A stretch of DNA of 64,000 bases from Cerrena zonata (GCA_038087015.1 JASBNA010000010.1:1054001-1118000), one strand, 5' to 3'; shown: positions 23,006 through 35,806, numbered from the stretch's first letter. A program made the numbers and translations. The notes: generated by a model from the sequence alone, not told the origin.

Positions 23006-24997
23006 TGGGAGGAAGCAGCAAGCGTAGTAAATAGATAGGGTGGTAGGTTCAACTGCTCGAGAGGACAAAGGAGACAAGGCGGAGGGGCGGAAGCATATGC
23101 CTCAAGCAAAAGGTTTTGATTTACATGATAATCGGTAAGTCGCAATTTTGCGGATGAACACACAGTCAAGCCACGGTTAGGATTCAACATGTGGAGTTGT
23201 GACCATCACCGATAGGGTCAGATGTCCAATAGTTCCCAGCAAGAGACGCTAGCTACATCAGAGCTATTGGGAATTCGGAGGAAGTTTAAGTATCCGAGTG
23301 CGCCGGAGAGTATGCGGTGTGCCTAAACTCGCTAACATTAGAACAGGCATCCCGGAGCTATCTTTCTGAGATCGTCTTCAACGATAGCAGAAAGGATGTT
23401 GGCCCTTTCAGGCACAGCCGATATTCTCGAAATTGTGAGAGAATCGATTTTATCTTGGCAACTTAGAATGCCCTTTCCTTCGTATATGATAAGAACTGGC
23501 TGATAGAGTCTGAAACAGAGTGATGATCAACATATAGATAGTTTGAGTTTGATCTCTCCAAGAACTGTCAAAAAGGATTATCAATACCTCGATGGATCTA
23601 CAATGTTTGTTCTGGAAGGAAGCACATTCCTTGCAGTGTCCGGATGGTTCTACTTTCGTTCCTAACAATCGTCACAAAGGAACTGAGTGTAAGTGTTACA
23701 ATCTTCCAACGATTCTGAGCGGAGGTTTATTCAGCACTCACACGTCTTATGGTCTTATGGTATTGCATATGAAACAACTTTTTGATGCGCGCGTGGGCAA
23801 AGAGGATCTTCCGTTGGCTTCGATAAGCATACTGAGAGGAAATGGATTATAGAATAAAGTCAAGGCCGATACATCGACGCAGTTATCAGAAGCCCGGATG
23901 GAATCGTTTCCAGCTCCGAATGGCGTAAAACCGTGCCCAATCGATCCCATGACTATCTACCCAAAGAGATCGCGTTACCAAAGTATCTAGAAACAACCGA
24001 GAGAGATGAACCGGTTGATGGGAAAACACAGATCTGAAAGTGAGGAACAAGTGATATGTTGTATTGTGATTGGAAAGGAGAGACGCAACTCTCGATAATC
24101 TGTTCCTACTAGTAAGGCACGCCGAGGTGATACGAAGGTCTGTAATCAAGTATCCTTCGTTGCGGTAGGATAGACGATGGCATTTTACCGCACCATTAAA
24201 GACGAATGACAACCTGGTAGTTCGACCGCCATTACAACCTGCATACAGAAGAGAATAAAATCGCCTCCGAATCAAAAGCAGGACTAGAAACCCATAGTGA
24301 GAGATGCTTCACATCACGACAGTGTAGTTCGCAATAGTGATGGTTCTTCCATCTGCTCAGAGGAGGGGAGAAAATACAGAGAGGGTGTACCCAATAGATG
24401 GCCGTAAGTATTTCGCCCCTCAGCAGTTCGTGTCGAACTTCGTAAACACGATAGTCCGATGGAATTTCTAGCGATGTAAAGGTAAAGTTGCAAGACATCC
24501 ACATGAAAAAGTAAGACCTACGTCGGTAGACGAAGCCGAGTATGCTTGCTGGTCTTGAAGACAAAAGTCACGCAGTCTGTTGACAAATCTTGTGTCATTC
24601 GAGGCTTTCGTTTATCGAGTTCACAACGGATTCTCGACCGTAATAAGTGTCTGTAGTTCTCAATCGTCCACAACGCATGTGAGGGTGTGCAGAGATAGGA
24701 TGAGGCGCAAGCCGTGGTACATAGCTTGTGTGGAGTTGTGTCGTAGCTCGGAGTTGATGCATTGATGGTCAGACTGCCGAGGAAACCACCGTGATAGGAA
24801 CAAGCGCTTCTCCTACGTCCCCGGTCAGAATTTTGTCACGCTACAGCTAAGGGCCTTCAAGTGACAATATTTGCGGACATTCAATTCAGGTCACATATAC
24901 AATCATAATATGCCATTAAATGAATTATTATCGCTATCAAAATAACATGTACAATATAGGGAATAAAAATAAACATACACAGGATACCGTCAGAAAT
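23006..24997. other. About 2 kb intergenic, nothing recognisable
   Basis: Minus-strand frames at 24564-24232 and 24275-23886 and a plus-strand frame at 23592-23852 exist, but none shows a family motif or linked splice sites. It lies between two minus-strand genes. Confidence 0.4.
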
Positions 24998-27190
24998 CTA
25001 TGCGTCCACCTCTGACCAGTCGTCTGTATCCTCGCGTCCTTGAGTATCGGCCCTAATCTCCAGATGTTCTCCCTGAACCTCAGGCACATCTATGATTTCC
25101 GCATCTTGCTCAAATGCGACGTCATCAGATGTATTCAAGCTCTTGAGAGGTTCTGCGTCAGCTATGGGTGAGGCTTGGAGGAGGAAAGGAGGTGCCACAT
25201 CGGAAGAAAGGGTAGGCGATGGGGTAGTAGGATTGGTAGATTCGTCCTCGAGGGGTTGTTTGATATCATTGATATGAGTCTGGGTAGGGAGGGGCTCGGG
25301 GAGTGCATTCAACACATCTTCCAATGATGAAACAGGCGAGGGTGGTGTTTGGGTAACAACGGGTTCGTTTAGTGTAGGTGTCGATTCTTCGTTTGCGGGA
25401 TTAAGGCCCTCTGTATCAAGACTAGAGCTCGGTGTATCATATTCAACGGAGGCCGAAACCAACTCTGGGTTTGAGTCGGAAACCTCTATGGGATCAGATT
25501 GTGGCGGAGTGACATTTTCAGTTGACGAGATGTGGCGGTCCTCGAAGTGCTCGACAACTTCGTGTTGATTTATCCCGACCGAGAATTGTCCAGTCGTTGT
25601 GAGTACATCGTCTGAAGGCAGGGGTTCGAATTCAGAACCAGTAGGAGCTAGTGCAACCTCAGTATCAGTGGTTGAGGGATTGATAAGTGTGGGCAACTCA
25701 CGAATTATTTCATCCCGAGCAACAGGCACGACTTCAGTAAGATGTTCCTGATTATCTTGTAAGGCGTCCTTCTCCACAGATGAAGCCCTCTCTCGACTCT
25801 CCTCGACTCTCTTCTCAACCTCCCTCAATGCCTTCTCGACCTCGCCTACCACTTCTTTCCTTCTCCCCCTCACTTCCAAATCACCACCACTCTCGACAGC
25901 GTCCAACTTCTCCAACAGCGTGCTCAAAGCATGTTCGTAGGCATGCACCGACCGGTTGTTTGTAGTGTACGCGAGTGAGGACTCACTATCAGAGTCAGAA
26001 CCTGAGCGGGGAGACGGTGGTCGAGAGAAATCGAGCTGAGAGGGAAAGACAAATGTAGACTCGAGGGAGCGAAGGGTGCTTTCTATCTCCTGGATGGTAG
26101 CGAGGGAAGCTTTACGCGCTCGGCGGGAACGTACAACATTCAGAATCCGTTCCCTGGTAGCAGGGGAGATAGCAGGGGTACGCTTGACGGGAGCAGCCTC
26201 GTTGTTATTGGCCGAAGTGGAAAGTCCAGTAACGGGGGTTTCGGTAGTCTGAGATAAGTTTAATAAGCATTTGAGTAACTGTAGATGAGTGCAAATCGTA
26301 CATACCTCAGAAGAATGAGAACTGGCGTTCTTGACCTGGACAGGTACGGAAGTTGAAAGCACGCTGAGCAGTGCTTCGAGTGCATCCTTTACTTCACTAT
26401 CGGTCTCGGTAGCATTTCGTTCCTTCAAGAGTTCGGATACAAAGGAAGGAGAGGCTCTAGCCTCAGAAGACCTCTGCTTGGATATGGGTAAGGGGATGGC
26501 AGGTGTCTCGCGTGATTTTCCCTTCCTGTCGATAGATGTTGTGTTGGAAGGATGTGTGGGTGGGGGTACGTTAAAGGGTACAGACGGCATCCGGCTGCCA
26601 ACGTTTAGAGTGTCGAAAAATGATGCATGTGCAGGAACCTTGGAACTGCTTGGATGCCTCTCAGTCTGCAAACACAATCGGGTCAGAGCTATGCATCAAT
26701 AAGAGGGTAAAATGGATAGACATACATCGATAGGAGATACCGAGTGGGGTTGCTCAACAAAGCTCGTGATGAAATTGACAAGACTCGATAATTCTTCGGC
26801 CTGTCGACGAGCTCGAACGCCTCGGACATACTCTTCGCGTTCTCGAGCCAAGGCTGAGGCACGAGCACGCTCAACATAGCGTTGCCTAGCAATCAGAACG
26901 TTCCTGCGTAATTCCTCTTCTTCGGATGCAAGCAAGGAAGCGAGCGATGAATAAGAGCTAGAGGGAATGCCGGCATATGCGGATTGACAGAACGGCAGTG
27001 TTGGGAGCCGACGGTCATAGAAGATGACTTCAGATTGCTGAGCACGGGCTTGTTGTCGATAATGAGGAGGGATGTAACGATAGTATCCCTCACCCAGAGA
27101 GTCACGGCGATAGCCCAAGAACGGATCATCTTGAACATGATCTACATATCGGGATTGTAAGGTAGTGCCAAAAGGTGCAAAGTGGAGCAT
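24998..27190 (-). CDS. BAG-domain protein (Hsp70 nucleotide exchange factor)
   Basis: Three exons, 27190-26726, 26665-26306 and 26248-24998 (155 + 120 + 417 codons), encode 691 residues with exact phase. The N-terminal exon is Tyr-rich, then forms a charged helix full of Glu/Arg (ELRRNVLIARQRYVERARA). The BAG region lies at about residues 305-430: ILNVVRSRRARKASLATIQ, then after a Ser/Asp linker SVHAYEHALSTLLEKLDAV and EVEKALREVEKRVEE. BAG helices bind the Hsp70 nucleotide-binding domain and release ADP. The C-terminal 260 residues are acidic, Pro/Ser/Thr-rich and probably disordered. Fungal BAG proteins of this layout are known but little studied. The introns are short (60 and 57 bp). Confidence 0.85.
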
Positions 27191-29093
27191 ATTAAGGGCT
27201 GGTTGTGAGGGTCAGCTGTGTGTAAGATTTGTGCGATGCGAAAACTGGAGCACGGAGGTGAGGTGAAGAACATTAGAGACATGGTATTGCTTTTATAGCT
27301 GTCTTCGTATGGTGACTTACTCATCCATTGACATAAGTACTGCGGCCGACGCGCGTATATCTGTCATAGTCAGTTCGGTCGTCGTAAGCTCGAGCAAAGT
27401 GTAGCTGCTGCGACATAACGCCAGAAGGTCGGAGAAACTTCCGGAAAGGGGCAGACGTCCCAATTTGGAATGGCTACGCAACGTATGTCTGGGCGTCAAC
27501 ACCATTTCTGATTTGATTGAGTCATCGCGACTTACGGTGGACGCAACTTGTATTTCATGCAAAGTATGGAATCCTTGTATCAACCCTGATTAGGATGTCT
27601 ACTCTGAATCTCCTCTATACTTCTGCATCGCCTCTCAAGACATTCGAGTCACTCGATAACCAAAGACATTTGTCGGGCCCTCACTCGCATTCAAACGTTC
27701 AAATGTGACAAAAATGGGTTATCCTCACCACTGTACTCATTCGGTTCTTACTATCTATCGGTGTACCGTGGCCTGGACTAGCTGTGGAATTAATTCTTAA
27801 GGCTTGAACACGAACGACCGAGCTTACAAGATATCGTGCGTATCCTCATATCATCTCATGAGTAATATGGCTCACACTAAGCCTTCATACGCGTAGAATA
27901 TTTCCTTTATCCATTCTCGTTTGGATTCAGTGGACTTAGACATCGCCGTTGGTCACAGCGCTATTCCATACTGTCCACAAGTTCAAAGCTCGTGCAAACC
28001 AAATCTTGACGACCTACAACGCTCTGACTTGACTCTATAGTCTACGTAACACTTGGCCATAATAACTCCATGCTTCGAGCAACTTTGACCCGCACCGGTC
28101 TTGTCCACGGTCGCGTTAGTCTCCCTTGGCAGACTCAAGCAAGTCGGGACTCGCTTATTAGCTAGTCATTTCATCACTAGTTGTTGCGGTTCCGCCTCCG
28201 TGCAATTCGTCTCATTCATAGGTCAAAAAACGAACACCTATCTTACCTCCCGGAATTCACTGTCGTATGTTGCAGATCGCATTATCTACAACAAATTGCA
28301 ACATGGTTCTATAACCCAAAGGTTGCGCAACATGTCCGGTACGTTTTAAATTCACACTCATCTACTCTTGAGACTTTGCTCTTATCGAATCGCTGTGCGT
28401 AGACCTGTCTAGTGTATATCCGATTAATAAAAATACCAAATGGAACTCTCCTTCGCTTCCGATCTATAAAAATTCTCACAGCATTCATATTGGACTGGCT
28501 CCGTCCGACACCGAAGCTTGAAGAGTCAAGCACCATTGTGATATCGAGCGCACTCGTTCAAGGTATTTCCAATTAGTCTGATTGAACTATCTTTATCGTA
28601 CAGCACTCGTCTATCTTTGTGAACTTCGTAGCCCTATCGGCGATACACTGATCTTTTCATTTCACCACAATAGGAGATGTCTTTGTATCGTCAACGTCCA
28701 CGCACGACGGACACTGCTATCACTTGTGGACCACATGTGATGCTTTACCACCTCCTCCAAACTCCTTTCTATAAAAACTTACAATTGTAACTGCCATCGA
28801 GGTTTCTGTCGCTGATCGTAAACGATTCGTTCTCGAGGAAAGGCGTCTGCAAACCATCTTCGTTGACATTGTGCGGAAATCATCTACACTTTTCAATCTG
28901 ATGTCTGCAAAAGATCGCATCACACATCTAAGTCGTATTTACAGTTTGCGCCAGCCTTTGATTGACAGCCTTCGCTGATTGATGCGATTATTTGTGCCTA
29001 GTCAAAGGTAAATGACGGTGTATAAGGATGCGCAGTGTTCGACTTCATCCTCGAAGTAGACTCCTATCTTCGCCTTCTGCTCTTCTTGGTAAA
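27191..29093. other. About 1.9 kb intergenic, nothing recognisable
   Basis: Shared upstream region of the BAG gene (minus) and DUF6533 copy 2 (plus). Frames at 27583-27317 and 28101-28349 lack family features. CpG content is normal here. Confidence 0.4.
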
Positions 29094-30939
29094 ATGTCTG
29101 AACTTGGCTTAACTCCGGATGAGACTATCGACATTATGTATGAGTGGTTCTGTTTCGTTCACAGCCTTTCAACTGATCTTCGCTATCAAGTTCACAGAAT
29201 CAGTCGGCAGGCTATATTGTCCTCGCCGCCTTGGGTTAGTCGTTGTTCTTGTTTCCAAACGCGATCGATGTCTTACAACTGTTTATAGTACTGGCTTCCT
29301 ACGATATTATCTTGACCTTTTCTCGAGAAGTCCAAAATGTCTGGCAGAGAAAATTCGGTACAGGAACGATCCTATATCTATTTATTAGATATGGCACGCT
29401 TGTCAATATACTCTTGGAAGAACTCAATGGTCGCAATATTTATCTGACAGCTGCTGTAAGTCAAGATTATTATAATTCAAGTGTCATCTCTGATTTAGGT
29501 TATGCAGAGGTACTTTGTGCTAACCTATTGGTACTCTGTTGCTGAATAATTCTTAGCTGCAAAGGAAATGCTATATTTCTCTATGTTGTTTCTATTCTTT
29601 GTCTTTTTGCCTATGCAGGTAAGTAAAAATGTACATTCTATCATACTAAATAATAATAAGGTATTATTTTTACAGCATTTAACTGTCTGCGTATTTGGAG
29701 TATCTGTCAGCGCAGCTGGTTACCTACTCTAGTAGTCTTCTTCCTTAGCATGTTTGAGCCAGCTATCAACATAGTAAGCTTCTTGTTTTCTATTTATTCA
29801 ATTTTCACTTATCACATTGATAGTATGTTTACTCTATCCCTGAATCCTATAGTTATATCCCATCAGGTGCACTGCCAGGATGTTGGAGCTTCTCAACAGT
29901 CCAGCCATATATCTAGTATGTGTGATTCATCTAATTACCACTACCACTATTAATTTATTTGTTACAGCTGTTTGTCTACAGTGTTTTATTCAAAATGACA
30001 TATACTAACTGGTTTCCTCAACAGTAAGTGTAATTACAAGAGCAGTTGCTGTGGCTACAGATGTCACAGTACTTGGTTTCACTCTTTGGAAAACAGTCTA
30101 TCTGTTCAAAGTGGATTCAGAAGTTAGAAAAAACAACAAGCTTAGCTCAGCTTTGATTTATAATGGTATTTATGTTCAGTGTATGATTGGCATACCTCTT
30201 AATTAACACCAGTGTGTTCTCTAGGATCTCTTCAATTTGGGTAAATTGTATATTTATATTTTGGTAACACACTGATTATAATTTTCTCTCATCTAGCATT
30301 CTCCTGGTTGTAAACATTATTTCAGCAATTTTGGATGTATTCTCTGTTGCAGGTGTTTTTGTGAGAGACAGTTCTTTCTCTCTGAGCACCATATACTTAC
30401 CAAGTGCATTTATTCATTACAGTCTGATGGTTCAAGCATTTCAGCATTTATTTACATTCAACATATGTAAGTTGCATGAAGTTGTTTTGTAATATTTGCT
30501 AACTTTTGATCTGTAGCATCACCTCTATCATTCTGTCCCACTTTATTCTGGATCTTCGCTCTATCTATCAAGCAGATGGGCAATCCTCCTCCTCCTCAAA
30601 AGAATCAACCATTAATTTTGCTTCAGTTGTGGAAGGAAATTTAGGTGCTTCATTAAATACTTCCTGGACTACTGGCGGAGAGGACACTGAGGTAAATGAA
30701 GAGGATGTAATCCAATATTCAAAATACCCCTTGTATACTGGTCTGGTCAATACCTGGACAATAGACAATACTCAAGAAACACCAGATATCAGGTAAGTCA
30801 TGTTGCCTATACTCAAAAGAAACCAATTAGATTTATCAATAATCCCTCTAGTATCATTCATCATGATCAACCATCTACCTCTCAAGCTGGCACTGATACT
30901 CATGTAGCTGGAGAACATGAGGAGGTTCAGGCTATCTAA
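29094..30939 (+). CDS. DUF6533-type multi-pass membrane protein, copy 2
   Basis: Starts MSELGLTPDETIDI, joined by a GTATGA..TCAAG intron to ISQNQSAGYIVLAAL and by a second intron to VLASYDIILTFSREVQNVW, the DUF6533 signature, then IRYGTLVNILLEELN. Downstream exons mirror copy 1: FNCLRIWSICQRSWLPTL, VVFFLSMFEPAINI, a YIPSGALPGCW loop, ITRAVAVATDVTVLGFTLWK, a small GSLQFG exon, ILLVVNIISAILDVFSVAG and NFASVVEGNLGASLNTSW. The tail, after one more intron, ends HEEVQAI-stop at 30939. It is clearly paralogous to copy 1, with identical intron positions where I can compare and roughly half the residues shared. Function of the family is unknown. The exon around 29,490-29,640 is unclear. Confidence 0.72.
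29710..30550. other. CpG-free block in DUF6533 copy 2
   Basis: No CG dinucleotide seen over about 840 bp of the gene body; flanks contain CpG at ordinary frequency. Confidence 0.6.
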
Positions 30940-31402
30940 CCTTTTATATATTCATTTTAGTCCTTAATCTCAACTACTTATTTCCCCTTTGTTACTTATA
31001 CCTAGAAATGACCATGTTGACTTTTAGATGAGTAACATCTCAACATCAATTTGGACGAGATGAGGAAAGTTAATGATGGAATCAGCGAAGAAAGCTAGAC
31101 AGTACAACCGTAAGATGTAATGCAACTGATGCACCTCATGTCACGCATTTGGTGTACGAGCCTGTCTAACTCTCGCCGTTGCGCACGTCAAAGTGCATTA
31201 TGACAATCCGATGCTCAGTAGAAGCTTTAATGTATTTTGCCCAGGGCATTTCGTGGCATAGTCATCCCTTATGTAATATAACGAGCGGAACGCAGAACGG
31301 ACATTACATTACAAATATGCACCTATTTTTGAACGAACGCACCTATACAGTCTCAGCCCTGACCGGTGACCGTGTCCGTCTGAAGACCCCAAACTGAAAC
31401 CA

Positions 31403-31918
31403 TTATATACAATCAGTATACACGAGGACCTGTGGGACGATTAGCGACTGTGATATAGGAGAGGACGAGGAACTGAGACCACGATGAATGGGTTCGAACG
31501 GCTTGAACGTTCGTTCAACGTCGAAGGTTGAGATCACTTTGACCGAACAAGCGATGATCGTCTCTTCCTCTCCGTGATTATGATGATACGTACTCCAATG
31601 TTTGTGTGCATCCAATCTGTGATCCATGAATCGTTCGCATTCCGCCGGGTCAAGGTCGCCTACGACAATTTGACTGGCCGGGGAGGGAATTTGGTGAAAA
31701 GAACACGCAGGATCTTTAAGATGCACGTGGTATCCGATAAGCACAACACGAGTGACTCTGTCAATTTTGTACAACTGATAACACCGAATATATGACTGGG
31801 AAGTTACGGAACTTACTAATGATCGAGCGAGACCTGTATCGGATCGCTGATAGTCGTGTCTCGTTGGAGACTGCGACAGCCAATTTGAACCAACCGTGAA
31901 CTCGATGTATTTCCCCGT
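31403..31918 (-). CDS. 3' exons of an unrecognised gene (5' part unresolved)
   Basis: Two exons, 31918-31817 and 31774-31403, splice in phase with GTAAGT and ATCAG. They read GKYIEFTVGSNWLSQSP.. into YKIDRVTRVVLIGYHVHL, then DLDPAECERFMDHRLDAHKHW, HGEEETIIACSVKVI, FKPFEPIHRGL, and a stop. The mix of charged and hydrophobic residues and the clean splice signals say this is a real protein end. Upstream, minus-strand frames up to about 32,330 (one beginning MSFLRHSFLDTPYNS, followed by a GTAAGT) are probably further exons, but I could not close the phases. No family recognised. Confidence 0.5.
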   Translation of the reverse strand, partial: TGKYIEFTVGSNWLSQSPTRHDYQRSDTGLARSLVSSVTSQSYIRCYQLYKIDRVTRVVLIGYHVHLKDPACSFHQIPSPASQIVVGDLDPAECERFMDHRLDAHKHWSTYHHNHGEEETIIACSVKVISTFDVERTFKPFEPIHRGLSSSSSPISQSLIVPQVLVYTDCI

Positions 31919-32906
31919 CTAAGGGAGTGTGAAGTATGAAGACACGACTATGTCGAGTAGGTTATTGTACTGTATTGCGGTTGCCAGTGATGCTTGAGCC
32001 GCAAGCAACCAAACGGCATATGCTCACCTACATGGGAATGTCACGGCGATTACACAACAGAGTTATAGAGCAATTTGTTAGTAAAAGCACCGCTGCATCA
32101 CAAGGGAGAAAAGAGTACTGTTGTCGAATGAAGGAATGTTCTATCTTTGAGGTCCTTAGGAGGGAGGTCCGAGAAGCAAGGACTCGGACTCGGACACGGA
32201 GAAAACCTTGATACCGTATTAGGAAATACCTCATAAAACCGAAAATCGTCATGAACACTTACCCGCGATCCCGCCGGACTGTTGTAAGGAGTGTCAAGAA
32301 AAGAGTGTCTTAGGAAACTCATGAGAGTCAAGCAAAAGCTGTCTAAAATCCCTTGTAGATTGCTACAGAGCGTACTCGAGCTCTGAGTATAGTACGTAGT
32401 AGTGGGTCGTTGCAACCTGCAGGATATTACGAATATGGATTTTGACAATGTCCTTCACCGGAATCTGAAAATTTCCTCTTCGGCAAAGGCAAGGCCGACC
32501 TCGAGGACGGGCTATGACGATCCCCTATTTAGGCGACACGCTTTACTCCAAGGCGCAGCAATGCAAAGCGTTTATATAATTCGGAATGGACGACTCTACG
32601 ACATCTGAACGACCGACGTTCTACATCAACCCTACACTGACGACCACCTCAACCCGACGACTTCAATTTAGACAAACGAACTTATCATAAACCACGCCCA
32701 TATCGGAGGCCGAACTCAGACCAGTGATCGGAGCCGCCAACGACAGATCATATCAACCGTAAATAAAGTCACAGGTCCCTTGACAGAACTATAATTCGAG
32801 TTTCCAGGTACCGTATTTTAGGAACAAGATATTCCTGGGGATACCACAAGTTCTTCCCCTCCTAATACTCCTCTGTTGCGTTGGACTTGATATACCCTGT
32901 TGAACG
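31919..32906. other. Unresolved 5' exons and promoter of the GH16 gene
   Basis: Minus-strand coding-like pieces at about 32,090-32,340 probably belong to the gene to the left. The last about 300 bp upstream of the GH16 start are non-coding, with a TTTATATAATTC motif near 32,570. Confidence 0.35.
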
Positions 32907-34486
32907 ATGAAAGCCGCTCTTTCGCTCGCTACCCTCCTTTCTATCGCGCCCGCTGCGCTTGCGGCTAATTTGACCTTGGTCAAACAATATGCAGGGTCCA
33001 GTTTCTTTGATGCTTGGGATTTTGTAGACAACTTTGACAACACGACCAATGGTAAGCTGTTCCGTGATCTCTGGAGACGAAGTTTCGAGTTGAACGTTAA
33101 ACATTCCCACAGGTGACGTCCAGTTTGTTCCTCAGAGCAACTCGCCCTCGTTAGCATTTGTGGACTCCAATCAGAGGGCGATAGTTAAAGTTGACAACAC
33201 TACTTCGGTCGATTACCCCAACAAGCGTAACTCTGTAAGCAACATAGTTGCCCTTTCTTGAGACGAATACTCAACCCTTCTCGATTAGATCAAAATCACT
33301 TCTAAAGACTATTATGAAGCAGGCACAGTCTGGGTATTCGACGCTGTCCATCTGCCTTACGGCTGTTCGGTGAGTATCCATTAGCTGCATTGATGCTATT
33401 TATTCACAACTACCCGCTATCCCTATCCAGGTCTGGCCCGCTTTCTGGACTAAAGGACAAGACTGGCCCCGTCAGGGAGAAATCGATATCGTCGAGGGTA
33501 TCAACACTATGACCAACAACCAAATGGCCCTACACACCTTCAACGGTTGCAATGCTGCCACGGGTACTAACCAATTGGGCAAAACCGGTACAACGAACTG
33601 TAACGATACCGCCGGTGCAGGGTGTACTGTGGTATGTTTCGATTTACGAACTCAGGCTCCAAGAATGGTGCAGCTGATCACTGAATGATAGGCGGAGACT
33701 GCTGACAATAGTTTCGGAGCTAGCTTTGCTTCCAATGGAGGAGGCGTCTGGGCAACTCAGTTCGACGCCTCAGGTATCTTGTACGTATTGCAGTGTATTC
33801 TTAGTTGCGTTCATTCCCTCTGACCCTATCCTCGTTAACTCATCATAGCATCTGGTTCTGGGGCGTGCGTCCATAGTTTTTACAATTCATCAAATTTGAA
33901 GCTGACAAGTCCCTATAGCGCTCCAACGTCCCTGCCTCAATCTCGACTGCAACGGACTCGATCGACATCTCCTCATGGGGTGCACCCTCTGCCTCTTACC
34001 CATCTTCCGCATGCGACATCGGTTCTTTCTTCGGTCCTCAGCAGTTGGTGATCGATATCACTCTTTGCGGTGACTGGGCAGGCGTTCCTTCGATCTATCA
34101 ACCCGTCTGCGGTGGTGACGGTGCAGCCGACGGTTGCGTAAGTTCTCTTTTACCACTTGTTATCCTCACGCTCATCCTGTTTTTCATGTAGTACCGTAAC
34201 TCTGTGATCAACGCCGGTTCACCTAACTACGACAACGCCTACTTCGAGATCAACTACATCAAAGCCTTCGGTGTCAACTCCTCTGTGCTCACCTCTGGCT
34301 CTGGCTCCATCTGGCTCTTCCGCTTCCGGCTCATCCGCAACCCAGACTTCTTCCACCGGTGGTAGCACCGCCACTGGTTCTGGCAATTCTGGAGCTTTCA
34401 AGGACTTGAGGGCCGATGTGACGGCGATGTGGGGAATACTAGGTGCTGGAGTGTTAGCTCTGGCTTCTGGCATGATGCTCTACTAG
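32907..34486 (+). CDS. Secreted GH16 beta-glucanase, C-terminal frame broken
   Basis: Eight exons (32907-33051, 33113-33234, 33289-33369, 33431-33631, 33692-33780, 33849-33864, 33919-34137, 34192-) close in phase. A signal peptide (MKAALSLATLLSIAPAALA) precedes a GH16 fold with the active-site motif GEIDIVEG, in which the first Glu is the nucleophile and the last the acid/base, and the aromatic strands WPAFWTKGQDWP and FIWFWG. GH16 enzymes of this kind cleave beta-1,3(4)-glucans of fungal or plant walls. After AFGVNSSVLTSGSGS the frame runs to an early stop near 34,366. One frame over, a Ser/Gly linker and a hydrophobic tail (AMWGILGAGVLALASGMML, stop at 34486) look like a GPI or membrane anchor. 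An extra A near 34,309, or an unusual 61-bp intron starting GTGCTC, would reconcile them. Exon 6 is only 16 nt. Confidence 0.85.
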
Positions 34487-35806
34487 ACAATGTCTTGAAT
34501 AGTGTATACCCATCCGTGACGATGGTGGTGGCGGTAGAGGTTTTTACGAATTCTGTGTGTTTCTGTTGACACTGCACATCAGTACATTCTTACACATATT
34601 TAACTAATCATTGTTTTGTACCTACGGACATTCTCGAACAGACTTTTTGTATACTCAAACCTTAAACCTATTTCCTTAAATCCATTCAAGAGTTAGAACT
34701 GACAACTTGGTTCGTATTTCACTTGGTACAGTCTATCTAACCTAAGATGGATATTCATGAAGGGGATCGTCATAACATGATGAGGAGAGGGCAAGAAACC
34801 AAAAAAGGAGGAATATTAGCAGCAATACTGGAGTACTTGAATAAGTACGTATGACCTGGAACGAATAGAGGAGCCACAAGAAAAAGGTAACAGATGGTGA
34901 GAGTAGAGAGGGAAAATAGCAGCGTGACCAATGGGAAGAGATGAGACGAGAGAAACATGAAGAGCTAGAGCCGAACGAAACTGAACCCATAATTTAGTTC
35001 GTACAATATGATGTACGAGCAACGGGGAATGACGTCATAACACCTAACGTCGAAAGGATGTCGAAGCGTCGGAGAATAATGATAGCAGAGAAGAGATTAG
35101 ACTTGAGAGGAAGGGACGAAATGGAAAAGACTATGCAAGGTGATATTTCGTGTGTTGAACACCGAGAGTTTAGACAAGGTGGGAGCATGCCAGGAACCAG
35201 GAACTAAACGTGGCAGAAGCAGGGTATTGACGACAAACAACTGAGAACAATCGTTATCAACCACCATGAAATCTAGAGTATTGGAGGGGATTTCGCCATG
35301 GGGCAGGATGCGCGAGGGGGGATCGATTCATGTTCTGGTTCGAAGAGGGTATAAAATGACAAAACCCCGATGTGAATGGAAAAAGCCTTGAGAAGCCGGG
35401 AAATAGCACAACACATGTACAAAGAGGACTTGAGGACCAGGTCGTGTTATAAAGGAGGCTGTGTTTTTACCAAATGGCGCCAGATCGAAATGCAGACCGC
35501 ACAGACACCGTTCGTACCACATGTCCGCGGGGGGATATTAAAGCAAGCCTCCCGTCCTGATGTGGGATAAAGGCGAGAGTGTACGAAAAACGCGCGACAC
35601 ACCGACCCCTTCTCCCCAACAAGCAAAATAGCACACAGCGATGGGCGATATAGCGACCCATGTTGGGTTTGAACCTCGGTGATTAAGTCGTCTGAGACGC
35701 GCTCGCACTCTCCGGATTTGCATTCCTCCGTATTTAGCTCAACCACCGGTTTATAAATCCTCGTCTTCTGAAATGCTCCTTTGCTCCCCCTTTGCTTCCT
35801 CCTCGT
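34487..35806. other. About 1.3 kb intergenic, nothing recognisable
   Basis: Lies between two convergent genes (GH16 plus, large protein minus). It contains a minus-strand GGTTCAAACCC B-box-like motif near 35,670 without a foldable tRNA around it. Confidence 0.4.

Noticed and set aside
35655..35740. tRNA-like stretch on the minus strand with GAGCGCGTCT and a GGTTCAAACCC B-box
   Set aside because: The T-arm stem does not pair properly and no acceptor stem complement is found upstream; not a foldable tRNA.
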